Assembly (NCBI GenBank): GCA_963821495.1
Contig: CAWGEA010000003.1
Span: forward strand, 1,674,001-1,738,000
Reading direction: 5' to 3'
Length of the DNA: 64,000 bases
Source: AC-32 sp963821495
GTDB taxonomy: Bacteria > Actinomycetota > Thermoleophilia > Gaiellales > Gaiellaceae
Both the position numbers and the translations under genes were made by a program. Positions 33,417-41,800 of the stretch are shown piece by piece (the first letter of the stretch is position 1; every line of letters begins with the position of its first letter). Under the pieces are notes generated by a model. It saw only the letters and a program-made list of their open reading frames with translations, searched no databases and had not been told where the DNA came from.

Positions 33417-34703
33417 CTAGGCCAGGCCGAAGGTCTGGGCCAGCAGGAACAGGTTCAGCCCCGAGATCAACGCGGCCACGGCCGCTGCCACGGCCGTCGT
33501 CGTCTTCCTGTTGACGAGCGTGCCCATGAGCTCGCGGCGGCTCGTGAACCACACGAGCGGGATGAGCGCGAACGGGATCCCGAACGAGAGCACGACCTGG
33601 CTGATGACTAGCGTGCGCGTGGGATCGAGGCCGATCGCCGCGACGACGAGCGCCGGCAGCATCGTCACCAGCCGGCGGACGAAGATCGGGATCTGCCGGT
33701 CGACGAACCCCTGCATCACGACCTGCCCCGCGAGCGTGCCGACGGTCGAGCTCGACAGGCCGGACGCGAGCAGCGCCAGCGCGAAGAGCGTGCTAGAGGC
33801 GCCGCCGAGGATCGGCTCCAGCGTCCTGTGCGCGGTCTCGAGCGAGGCGACGTTCAGCAACCCCGACTTGTAGAAGACGCTCGCGGCCACGACCAGCATC
33901 GCCATGTTGATCAGCCCCGCGATCGACATGGCGACGACGACGTCGACCTTGGTGTAGCGGTACAGCAACCGCGCCTCGCGGTCGTTTTGGGGGACGACGC
34001 GGTTCTGTGTGAGCGCCGAGTGGAGGTAGATCACGTGCGGCATCACCGTCGCGCCGAGGATCCCGACCGCCAGCAGGAGCGACTCGCCCCCGGCGAACTG
34101 GGGCTTGACCGCATGCAGGGCGACGGTCCCGAGCGGCGCGTGTGCGTACCACAGCTCGGCCAGGTAGCAGGCGCCGATCGCGCCCACGAAGGCGGCGATC
34201 ACGGCCTCGAACGTGCGCAGGCCGAAGCGCTGCAGGCCGAGGATCGCGAAGGTCACGATTCCGGTGAGGACCGCGGCCGGAAAGAGGGCCATCCCGAAGA
34301 GCAGGTGAAAGCCGAGCGCGGCGCCGAGGAACTCGGCGAGGTCGGTGGCCATCGCGATCAGCTCCGCCTGGATCCAGAGTCCGAAGGAGGTGCGGCGCGA
34401 GAAGCGCTCGCGGCACACCTCCGGGAGATTGCGGCCGGTGGCGATCCCGAGCTTGGCCGACAGCGTCTGGATCAGCATCGCCATCAGGTTCGAGGCGAGG
34501 ATCACCCAGCAGAGCGTGTAGCCGAACTTCGAGCCGCCCGCGATGTTCGTCGCGAAGTTCCCCGGGTCGATGTAGGCGACGCACGCGACGAATGCCGGGC
34601 CGAGGAAGGGGAGGATGCGCCAGCCGCGCGGGTACCCGCGGAGCGCGTCCTCCGCGACCTGCACGCTGCCGGCTGCGACGGCACCTGACCGTGTCGCCAT
34701 CAC
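33417..34703 (-). CDS. mntH: Nramp-family Mn2+/Fe2+ transporter MntH
   Basis: This 428-aa protein has about 11 membrane helices. The metal-binding DPGN motif occurs in AYIDPGNFATNIAGGS (helix 1) and the MPH motif in GATVMPHVIYLHSAL (helix 6). It imports divalent metal with protons. The start is GTG 34703 followed directly by ATG 34700; TAGACT lies six nt upstream. An 18-bp near-perfect palindrome covers the -35 region, suggesting control by a metal-sensing repressor of the DtxR/MntR or Fur type. Confidence 0.93.
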   Translation of the reverse strand: MMATRSGAVAAGSVQVAEDALRGYPRGWRILPFLGPAFVACVAYIDPGNFATNIAGGSKFGYTLCWVILASNLMAMLIQTLSAKLGIATGRNLPEVCRERFSRRTSFGLWIQAELIAMATDLAEFLGAALGFHLLFGMALFPAAVLTGIVTFAILGLQRFGLRTFEAVIAAFVGAIGACYLAELWYAHAPLGTVALHAVKPQFAGGESLLLAVGILGATVMPHVIYLHSALTQNRVVPQNDREARLLYRYTKVDVVVAMSIAGLINMAMLVVAASVFYKSGLLNVASLETAHRTLEPILGGASSTLFALALLASGLSSSTVGTLAGQVVMQGFVDRQIPIFVRRLVTMLPALVVAAIGLDPTRTLVISQVVLSFGIPFALIPLVWFTSRRELMGTLVNRKTTTAVAAAVAALISGLNLFLLAQTFGLA

Positions 34704-34721
34704 GGTCTCAGTCTAGCCCAG

Positions 34722-34739
34722 GTTTAGGCGCGTCTAAAC
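34722..34739. promoter_or_regulatory. mntH: Candidate metal-regulator operator upstream of mntH
   Basis: GTTTAG and CTAAAC are perfect 6-bp arms around a 6-bp GCGCGT spacer, 16 of 18 positions symmetric. The -10 box TAGACT of mntH is at 34715-34710 on the minus strand, so the palindrome falls on the -35 position. It also includes the TAG stop of the upstream hpt gene. TTTAG-n-CTAAA spacing resembles DtxR/MntR-type boxes, but the regulator is not in the window. Confidence 0.6.
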
Positions 34740-35252
34740 TTTTGCGAGGCGGAGATCGGGCAGGTTGCGCCAGCGGCCGTCGACGTCGAAGCCGTAGCCG
34801 ACGAAGAACTCATCCGGGACGGTGAAGCCGACGTAGTCGACCGGTAGGTCGTCGACGAGGCGCCGGTACGGCCGGTCGAGCAGCGCCGCCACGCGCAGGC
34901 TCGCGGGCTTGCGCAGGTCGAACAGCTTGCGCAGGTAGTTGAGCGTCAAGCCGGTGTCGACGACGTCCTCGACGAGCAGCACGTCGAGGCCGGTGACCGG
35001 GATCGCGCAGTCCTTCAGCAGCCGCACGCGCGAGTGGCCGCCGGTGTCGGCGCCGTTGTAGCCCGTCAGCTCGACGAAGTCGATCTGGTGCGAGATCGAG
35101 ATCGCGCGCGAGAGGTCGGTGAGGAAGACGAAGCTCGCCTTCAGCAGCGAGACGAGCAGCAGCTCCCGGCTGTCGTAGTCGCGGGAGATCTCGGCCCCGA
35201 GCTCCTCGACGCGGCTGTGCAGCGCCTCGGCGCTGAGGAAGACCTCGCCGAC
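34734..35252 (-). CDS. hpt: Hypoxanthine(-guanine) phosphoribosyltransferase; start codon uncertain
   Basis: About 172 aa of typical HPRT sequence are seen: VFLSAEALHSRVEELGAEIS, LLLVSLLKASFVFLTDL, the PRPP loop VLLVEDVVDTGLTL and VDYVGFTVPDEFFVGYGFD. The enzyme salvages hypoxanthine and guanine to IMP and GMP. No ATG, GTG or TTG occurs in frame where the family normally starts; the codon at 35252 is GTC, and the next in-frame start lies far upstream over another gene. I give 35252 as the approximate start. A base error converting GTG to GTC would explain it. The stop codon is inside the mntH operator. Confidence 0.85.
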   Translation of the reverse strand, partial: VGEVFLSAEALHSRVEELGAEISRDYDSRELLLVSLLKASFVFLTDLSRAISISHQIDFVELTGYNGADTGGHSRVRLLKDCAIPVTGLDVLLVEDVVDTGLTLNYLRKLFDLRKPASLRVAALLDRPYRRLVDDLPVDYVGFTVPDEFFVGYGFDVDGRWRNLPDLRLAKV

Positions 35253-35368
35253 GCGCGCGTCGCCGGCTAACGCGTCGCTTGCGATGCCGGCCTCAGGACG
35301 CGCGAGCTCCGCTCGTGTGTCCGCCTGAATTGACCGCTCGGTGCCGTTGGACGCAAATCGAAACCGCT

Positions 35369-35734
35369 CTAGGACGCCAGGTCGAGCCGGTAGCGCTGGG
35401 CCAGCCGCTCGATGTCGCGCTTGTAGAAGAGCTTCACGCGCACCTCGGGGTAGCGCTCGCGCAGCTTGCGCAGCTTGCGGTTCTTCCGCGTCACCAGCCG
35501 CTGCTTCATCACCGTGATCTCGAGGTAGAGGTTCTGCTCGGGCAGGAAGAAGTCGGGCGTGAAAGCCTGGGCGATGCGCCCGTCCTCGCCTTCCTCGAGC
35601 ACGAAGGTATGCGGCTCGTACTCCCAGGGGACGCCGTAGAAGTCCAGCACCTTGGCGCACTCGCGCTCGGCCTCGTTTGCGAACCGCGGCGGCTCCTTCT
35701 GGGAATCCACCTGGAAATCGCCGATTTCTTCCAC
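35369..35734 (-). CDS. Putative PD-(D/E)XK nuclease-like protein
   Basis: This 121-aa protein starts from GTG 35734 (TACCCT nine nt upstream). It contains NEAERECAKVLDFYGVPWEYEP, then QAFTPDFFLPEQNLYLEITV and a basic stretch VTRKNRKLRKLRERYP. The E...PDF-x8-10-E-x-T arrangement matches the small Vsr/Holliday-resolvase-like PD-(D/E)XK fold, in which the final acidic-x-K/T is somewhat relaxed. The length fits a stand-alone nuclease domain. Substrate unknown. It is divergent from the DUF47/Pit pair and upstream of hpt on the same strand. Confidence 0.6.
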   Translation of the reverse strand: MEEIGDFQVDSQKEPPRFANEAERECAKVLDFYGVPWEYEPHTFVLEEGEDGRIAQAFTPDFFLPEQNLYLEITVMKQRLVTRKNRKLRKLRERYPEVRVKLFYKRDIERLAQRYRLDLAS

Positions 35735-35803
35735 CCGTCGTGCAGGGTAGCAACGGCTGCGGACGCGGCCCCTCCGCCCGACGTGATAGAAGGCGCCCCC
35801 GGA

Positions 35804-36427
35804 ATGGCGCGTCTCCGGCTCACACCGCAGAAGAACGCCTTCTTCGAGCTCTACGCGAACGCCTCGGCGAACGCCGTCGAGATCGCCCGCCTGCTCGTCG
35901 ACCTGCTCGACCGGTTCCCCGACGACGGCGACGCGCTGATCGCGCAGATCAAGGAGCGCGAGCACGAGGGCGACCGGCTCACGCACGAGGTCGTGCTGTT
36001 GCTCAACCGCACCTTCGTCACGCCGTTCGATCGCGACGACATGTACCGACTCGCGGGGGCGATCGACGACGTCTGCGACCACGTCGACGAGGCGGCCGAC
36101 AACCTCGGCTCCTGGGGTGTGGAGCGGGTCCCGCAGAAGGCGCGCGACCAGGCGGAGGTGATCCTGCAGGCGACGACGATGCTCGACGAGGCGGTCCGCC
36201 GGCTCGACGGGTTCCGAGACTCCAGCGACCAGCTGGCCGAGCTGCGCGAGCTCGAGGACCGCGGCGACCAGCTGGAGCGTGACGCCGTCGCGGAGCTCTT
36301 CTCCTCCACCGACGACGCAAAGGTGATCATCCGCTGGAAGGACATCCACGAGCGGCTCGAGGAAGCCGTCGATGCACTGGAGAACGCGGCGGACGTGCTC
36401 GAGGCGATCGTGGTCAAGAACCGCTAG
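35804..36427 (+). CDS. DUF47 family (PhoU-like) phosphate transport regulator
   Basis: From ATG 35804 the product is 207 aa and all helical: RLTPQKNAFFELYANASANA, LIAQIKEREHEGDRLTHEVV, NRTFVTPFDRDDMYRLAGAIDDVCDHVDEA. The ExxxD-rich helices are the metal-binding pattern of PhoU/DUF47 proteins. It lies 10 nt ahead of the Pit transporter; in many bacteria this pair works together, with the DUF47 protein gating or regulating the Pit channel. Confidence 0.92.
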   Translation: MARLRLTPQKNAFFELYANASANAVEIARLLVDLLDRFPDDGDALIAQIKEREHEGDRLTHEVVLLLNRTFVTPFDRDDMYRLAGAIDDVCDHVDEAADNLGSWGVERVPQKARDQAEVILQATTMLDEAVRRLDGFRDSSDQLAELRELEDRGDQLERDAVAELFSSTDDAKVIIRWKDIHERLEEAVDALENAADVLEAIVVKNR

Positions 36428-36437
36428 CGCCTTAGCC

Positions 36438-37427
36438 ATGGACAACGTCCTGCTCGTCGTGGTCGTCCTAGTCGCGCTCGGCTTCGACTTCACGAACGGC
36501 TTCCATGACACCGCGAACGCCGTCGCGACCTCGGTCTCGACGCGCGCCCTCTCGCCGCGGTTGGCCGTGCTGGTCGCCGCCGCCGCGAACCTCGCCGGCG
36601 CGTTCGTCACGACCGCGGTCGCCAAGACGGTGGGGAAGGGGATCATCGACACGGGCCTCGCGAACGAGAAGACGGTGCTCGCGGCACTGATCGGCGCGAT
36701 CGTCTGGAACCTGATCACGTGGTGGCTGGGGCTGCCGTCGAGCTCGTCCCACGCCCTGATCGGCGGCCTCGTCGGCGCCGCGATCGCTCAGTCGGGCCTG
36801 GAGGGCGTGCAGTGGCACGGGCTCCTCCACAACGTCCTGATCCCCGCGCTGGCGGCTCCGACGATCGCCTTCTTCGCCGGGTTCCTGCTCCTGCTCGCGA
36901 TCTTCTGGGTGTTCGTGTGGATGACGCCTGGCTTTGCAAACCGCACCTTCCGGCTAGGGCAGCTCGTCTCCGGAACCTGGGTCGCGTTCACCCACGGCGC
37001 GAACGACGCGCAGAAGACGATGGGCGTGATCGCGCTCGCGCTCTTCGAAGGCGGGCACCTGTCGCACTTCTACATCCCGACCTGGGTGATCGTCGCCGCG
37101 GGCCTGGCGATCGCGGCCGGCACCTACTTCGGCGGCTGGCGGATCATGCGGACGCTGGGCCAGCGTGTCTTCAACATGGAGCCGGCCAGCGGCTTCGCCG
37201 CGCAGATCACGGGGGGCCTGACGATCTACGCGGCGACGAAGCTCGGGTACCCGCTCTCGACGACCCACGTGATCACCGGCTCCGTCATGGGAGCGGGGGC
37301 GACGAAGCGGCTCTCGGCCGTGCGCTGGGGCGTCGCCGGCAACATCGTCACCGCCTGGATCCTGACGCTCCCCGCGGCGGCGATCGTCGCCGCGGCGCTC
37401 TACTGGCCGGTGCAGGGGATCTTCTAG
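36438..37427 (+). CDS. pit: Low-affinity inorganic phosphate transporter (PiT family)
   Basis: This 329-aa membrane protein has both duplicated PiT signatures, GFDFTNGFHDTANAVATSVS near the start and FTHGANDAQKTMGVIALAL in the second half. SSSHALIGGLVGAAIA and STTHVITGSVMGAGATKR are also present. It imports neutral metal-phosphate with protons or sodium. It forms an operon with the DUF47 gene immediately upstream. Confidence 0.94.
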   Translation: MDNVLLVVVVLVALGFDFTNGFHDTANAVATSVSTRALSPRLAVLVAAAANLAGAFVTTAVAKTVGKGIIDTGLANEKTVLAALIGAIVWNLITWWLGLPSSSSHALIGGLVGAAIAQSGLEGVQWHGLLHNVLIPALAAPTIAFFAGFLLLLAIFWVFVWMTPGFANRTFRLGQLVSGTWVAFTHGANDAQKTMGVIALALFEGGHLSHFYIPTWVIVAAGLAIAAGTYFGGWRIMRTLGQRVFNMEPASGFAAQITGGLTIYAATKLGYPLSTTHVITGSVMGAGATKRLSAVRWGVAGNIVTAWILTLPAAAIVAAALYWPVQGIF

Positions 37428-37528
37428 GCCACGGCTCCTTCGCTGGCTGCAACCGGCTTGCTGCCGGTCTGCTGCCACGCGCCCGTCCGGTTGGCATCAG
37501 GACGAGCGAACACCGAGAGGAGCACATC

Positions 37529-38083
37529 ATGAAGAAGCTCGCAACCATTGGAACCGTCGTCGCCATCGGCGTGCTCGGCATCGTCGGGACGGCGGTCGCC
37601 AAGCCGACGGCAATGTCTCCGGCGCAGTCGGGGATGACCCCGGCCGAGTACCACGCGCTGATCGTCCGGAGCGAGGCCCTGAACCAGAAGTACGGCCTCG
37701 GCCAGAAGGCCGAGCAGGCGAACCTGCGCGGCAAGCTCGAAGAGATCGGGGCGTGGGCAGTGCCTTCGACCTCGAAGCAGAAGCCGGTCGTTGGGATGAC
37801 CAAGGCCGAGTACCGGGCGCTGCTGCTGCGCAGCGAGGCCCTGAACCAGAAGTACGGCCTCGGCGTCGAGTCGCTGACGCTCGAGCGCGGCAACCATCAG
37901 CGCTTCGGCAGCGGCAACCCGCTCAGCAACGTCGACCAGGTCGCTCCGTCGACGTCCACGGATTCCACGGGCATCCAGTGGAACACGGTCGGGATCGGCA
38001 TGGGGGCGCTGCTCGGGTTCGCGGCGCTCATCGGAACCGCCCTCTTCAGCGTCCGTCACCGCGGACACCTGGGAACCTCGTAA
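37529..38083 (+). CDS. Secreted C-anchored protein with two 24-residue repeats
   Basis: From ATG 37529 (GAGAGG ribosome site) the product is 184 aa: signal peptide (KLATIGTVVAIGVLGIVGTAVA), two near-identical repeats at residues 35-58 and 89-112 (core RSEALNQKYGLG, preceded by GMT.AEY.AL), a serine/threonine-rich linker and a C-terminal membrane helix with a basic end. It should be exported and membrane-tethered. I recognise no named family for the repeat. A strong hairpin terminator follows. Confidence 0.72.
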   Translation: MKKLATIGTVVAIGVLGIVGTAVAKPTAMSPAQSGMTPAEYHALIVRSEALNQKYGLGQKAEQANLRGKLEEIGAWAVPSTSKQKPVVGMTKAEYRALLLRSEALNQKYGLGVESLTLERGNHQRFGSGNPLSNVDQVAPSTSTDSTGIQWNTVGIGMGALLGFAALIGTALFSVRHRGHLGTS

Positions 38084-38098
38084 ACCACGTCGCCGCGC

Positions 38099-38129
38099 GA
38101 CGAGCGGGCCCGCCAAGGGCCCGCTCGTC
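38099..38129. terminator. Hairpin terminator after the repeat protein gene
   Basis: GACGAGCGGGCCC (38099-38111) and GGGCCCGCTCGTC (38117-38129) form a perfect 13-bp stem with a 5-nt loop, 16 nt after the stop codon. There is no U-tract. Confidence 0.8.
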
Positions 38130-38155
38130 ACAAGGCACTACGAAAGGAGGAAGCG

Positions 38156-38356
38156 ATGTTCTACGACACCGACAGCCGTCTCCAGCTCGCCCGCGAACAC
38201 GCAGATCGACTGGCAGCCGAGATGCGACGCTCTCGTCGGCTCACGACAGACGAGGCCGGGTACCCCAGCTGGGCCAGGTTGGGCCCGGCCCTGGCCGGGA
38301 GCTTGGAGCGCCTGCGCCGCCGCGGCGGCCTCCACACGCCTGCGTACGACGCGTAG
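38156..38356 (+). CDS. Small arginine-rich protein (66 aa), function unknown
   Basis: A strong ribosome-binding site (AAAGGAGG) precedes ATG 38156. The product is helical and basic (LQLAREHADRLAAEMRRSRR, LERLRRRGG). It is bracketed by two hairpin terminators, so it appears to be a single-gene unit with its own promoter in the short upstream gap. No family recognised. Confidence 0.65.
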   Translation: MFYDTDSRLQLAREHADRLAAEMRRSRRLTTDEAGYPSWARLGPALAGSLERLRRRGGLHTPAYDA

Positions 38357-38362
38357 GGGAAG

Positions 38363-38399
38363 GGCAAAGGCCGCGGCTCCTGACGCCGCGGCCTTTGCC
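38363..38399. terminator. Hairpin terminator after the 66-aa gene
   Basis: GGCAAAGGCCGCGG (38363-38376) and CCGCGGCCTTTGCC (38386-38399) are perfect 14-bp arms around a 9-nt loop. It lies between convergent genes and may serve both. Confidence 0.85.
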
Positions 38400-38410
38400 T
38401 GCGTTCAGGA

Positions 38411-38776
38411 TCAGGCTGCTACCGAGCCCGGTACCAGCGTGACCGGGTGGCCCCACCAGACGATCCGCTGTTCGCCTGCGTGGTTCCGCATCAGCGCGAC
38501 GGCAACGGCGAACGCCTCTCCCTCCTGCACCTCGTGGTCGCCGACCTTCCCGAGCAGCATTCTCCACTTGGGCGCCGGCTCCGTCGGAAACTCGAGCCTG
38601 CCGCCGGTGGTGGACATCTCCGTTGCTGCCGCGTCGGCGCCGCCGCGTTGGAAGACCCACGCGCAGAGCTCCACCAGCTGCTGCTCTGGCGGCAAGCCGC
38701 TCGTCGGATCCAACGGCCCGTGCGCATTGACGTTGCCGTTGCCCGCCAGCTCCAACTTTTCGTCGAATCTGATCAT
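38411..38776 (-). CDS. Hypothetical protein (121 aa)
   Basis: The product starts MIRFDEKLELAGNGNVNAHG and contains beta-rich stretches (WRMLLGKVGDHEVQEGEAFAV, EQRIVWWGHPVTLV). No motif is recognised. It lies downstream of the SARP-cyclase gene on the same strand, 46 nt after its stop, so it may be read through. Codon bias supports a gene. Confidence 0.55.
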   Translation of the reverse strand: MIRFDEKLELAGNGNVNAHGPLDPTSGLPPEQQLVELCAWVFQRGGADAAATEMSTTGGRLEFPTEPAPKWRMLLGKVGDHEVQEGEAFAVAVALMRNHAGEQRIVWWGHPVTLVPGSVAA

Positions 38777-38822
38777 CGAACCACCGCCAATCCGACCCCT
38801 CGGTACGGTGTCGGCGATGGTC

Positions 38823-41800
38823 TCACATCCCGCCTGGCTCCACTAGCTGGGCACGAGCTCTCTCGGCAGCGGCGAGATTTCCCTTCCGCTCGTACAGTCG
38901 GAGTCCTGCGGAAATCGCGTCCGCCGCTTCTGCTGCGCGACCGTCGGCGTGGAGAACCTCTGCGAGATCGACGAGCGCGTCGCCGTGGTAGGTGAGGAGG
39001 TCCGTGTCTGCCGCGAGCTGGACTGCCTCGCGGGCGAGCACCTCGGCGTCCTCGCCTCGCCCCTGCCGGGCAAGAATCTTCGCCTGCACTCCCCGCCACA
39101 CGACCTGCACTGACAGATCTTCGCTCGCGGCGAGGTCGCGGCTGACGCGGCAATACTCCGCCGCCTCGTCGTAGCGACCCTGCGCGTAGATCGCCTGAGC
39201 CAGCATCGCAGCGGTGGTTGCAAGGAGCGCCTTCTCGCCCAGCTCGTCGAGTTGGTCGTAGCCGCGACGGAGCCGCTCCTCGGCAGCAACGGCGCAACCG
39301 GCGAGCATCTCCACGCACGCTTCGAGTTGGGCTGCGCCGGCCGCTGCGAACATGAGATCGAACTCCTCGAGGATGGCATTGGCCTGACGTACGAGCGACC
39401 GTGCGATGTCGAACTCGCACTGCATCGCATGGAGCACCGCCAGCGGATGGAGTACTCCGGCGACGGCCGCCGGACTTCCCTCGACCTGCTCGCCCAGCTC
39501 GTTGCAGTGGCCGATCGCCTCAGCAATAGGCATCGGCCCGGCGACGGCTGCATGAGCCCTCCAGACGGCGATCTCGAACAGCTCGCGGTGCTCGCCTGCT
39601 CGCTCTGCAGATTCGGCAGCGCGCTGCCATGCCTCGCCCGCGGCGGCGATCTGACCAGCGAGCCACGAGATGAGCGCAAGCAGGTACCACGCCCGGCACT
39701 GACCGAGGTCATCTCCGCGCCGCTCGAACACCTGCAGCGCCGCGTCGGCGACGATCTGCGCCTCGTCCAGAGTGCCGCCGTCCGCCTGCAGCCGGACCAG
39801 CTGCTGCTCGACCTGTGCGCGCGCCGCGAGCAGCTCGTCACCCTTCGCCAGCTCGATTGCCTCCGTGAGCACCCGGTCGGCGGCTGCAAGCTTTCCCGCC
39901 TCTAGGAGCGCAGCGCCCAGCGTGGGCAGTAACGGCAACCGTTTCGGATCGTCCCGTGGGAGGAGCGCCGTCGCCCGTTCGAGGAAGTCTGCCGCGCCGG
40001 CGGCATCGCCCCGAAGCAGCAGCTTCTGCGAAGCGGCCTCGAGCCGCGTCTGAGCCTCGTGGGCGAGCTCCAGCCCGTGGGCGTCGACGAGCCCGAGCTG
40101 AGCGCGACAGCGGTACGCCTGCTCGAGGTGGTAGCCGACGATCTCGTCCTCGCCGCGAGGAGTCATCCCCAACCAGCGGGCCAAGTGCTCGTGGAGCTCC
40201 GCGCACTGCTCTCTCGGCAAGCCCTCGTAGGCGGCCTCCCGGATGAGCACGTGAGTGAACCGAAACGAGTCCTCCCCGCCGCGTAGCGGGCGACCCGGCT
40301 CGATCAGCTTCCTGCGGACGAGCGCCATCATGCGGCCGCCGAGCGCGGCCCGGTCCGGCTCGGGAAGAAGCGCGGCCACCGAACTCCACCTGAAGTTCCG
40401 GCCTTCGACCGAGGCTCGTTCGAGCACCGTGCGCTCCGCGGGATCGAGGCTCGCGATCCGGGCGGCGAGCACGGCCTGGATGCTCGGGGGAAGGGCCTCC
40501 GTCTCACCGCGTTCCTCGTCGGTGGCGACGAGTTGCTCGAGAAACAGCGGGTTGCCCTCGGCCGTCCGCACGATCCTGGCGGTCTCGAGCAACCCCAGGT
40601 CGCCCGAGGTGAGCGACTCCACGAGCTTCCGTGCGTCGGTCTCGGACAGTGCCTCCAAGGCGACGACCGATCGCTTCCCGTCGTCGGCGGCCCATGACGG
40701 GCGGGTCTCGAGCAGCTCCGGGCGCGCGAGGCAGACCACGAGTAGCGGCGTCCCGCCCGAGAAGGCGATGAGGTACTCGATCAGGTCGAGCAAGAGGGGC
40801 TCGGCCCAGTGGACGTCCTCGAAGCCGACGATCAGTGGACGCTCTGCGGCGACGGCCTCGAACAGCTTCCGCACTGCCCAGAAGGTCTCCTCCGCCGGCG
40901 CCGTCTCGTCCGACAGGCCGACCAGCGCTCGCATCCGTCGCGCCACGAGCTCCGACTCCTCGCCCGGGCCCATCAGCTTGGCTATGCCCTCGTCGGGGTC
41001 GTCTCCGGCAAGCTGTCGCACGATCTCGATCAACGGGTGGTAGGTGATCGCCTCCCCGTAGGAGAGGCATCGCCCGACGGCGACCGTGGCGGCTTCGGCG
41101 GCCTCCAGAACCAGCTCGCGGGCGATGCGCGTCTTCCCGATTCCGGCCGGCCCGACGATCGTGCAGAGCCTGCACGCGCGCTGCTCGCGCGACATTGCGA
41201 AGGCCTCTCGAAGCGCTTCCCGTTCACGCTCACGGCCGACGAACGGCGTCGTCGCGCGCGTGGGGACCGGTTCCGTCTCGGCCAGGTCGAGCAGCCTCCA
41301 CGCGTGCACCGGCGCCGACCGCCCTTTGACCTCGATCGGCTCGAGCGGCTCCGCGCGGACGTTGTCCGCTACCAGCCGGTACGTGCGTTCCCCGAGCAGG
41401 ATCTCCCAGGCCTCGGCTCCCTGCTCCAACCGGGCCGCGACATTGACGGAATCGCCCGTGGCGAAGGTCTCGCGCCCGGCCCCGCCGCCGACGAAAACGT
41501 CCCCCGAGTTCACGCCGATCCTGATGCCGAGCTCGACCCCGCTCGCCTCCATGAGCTCGTCGCGGAGTCGCGTGACCGCCTCGCGCAGCTCGATCGCCGC
41601 ACGTACGGCTCGCAGCGCGTCGTCCTCGTGCAGCTCGGTCATCCCGAAGAAGGCAACCACGGCGTCGCCGATGAACTTCTCGATCTCGCCTCCATGTCGC
41701 TCGAGGATCTCGCGCGCGATCTCCGAGTAGCGCTCCAGGATCCGGTGCACCGATTCCGGATCGAGTAGCTCGCCGAGGGTCGTCGAGTCGACCACGTCGG

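Noticed and set aside
38099..38399. Hairpins as riboswitches or small RNAs
   Set aside because: Both are simple perfect stems directly after stop codons, fitting terminators better than structured regulators.
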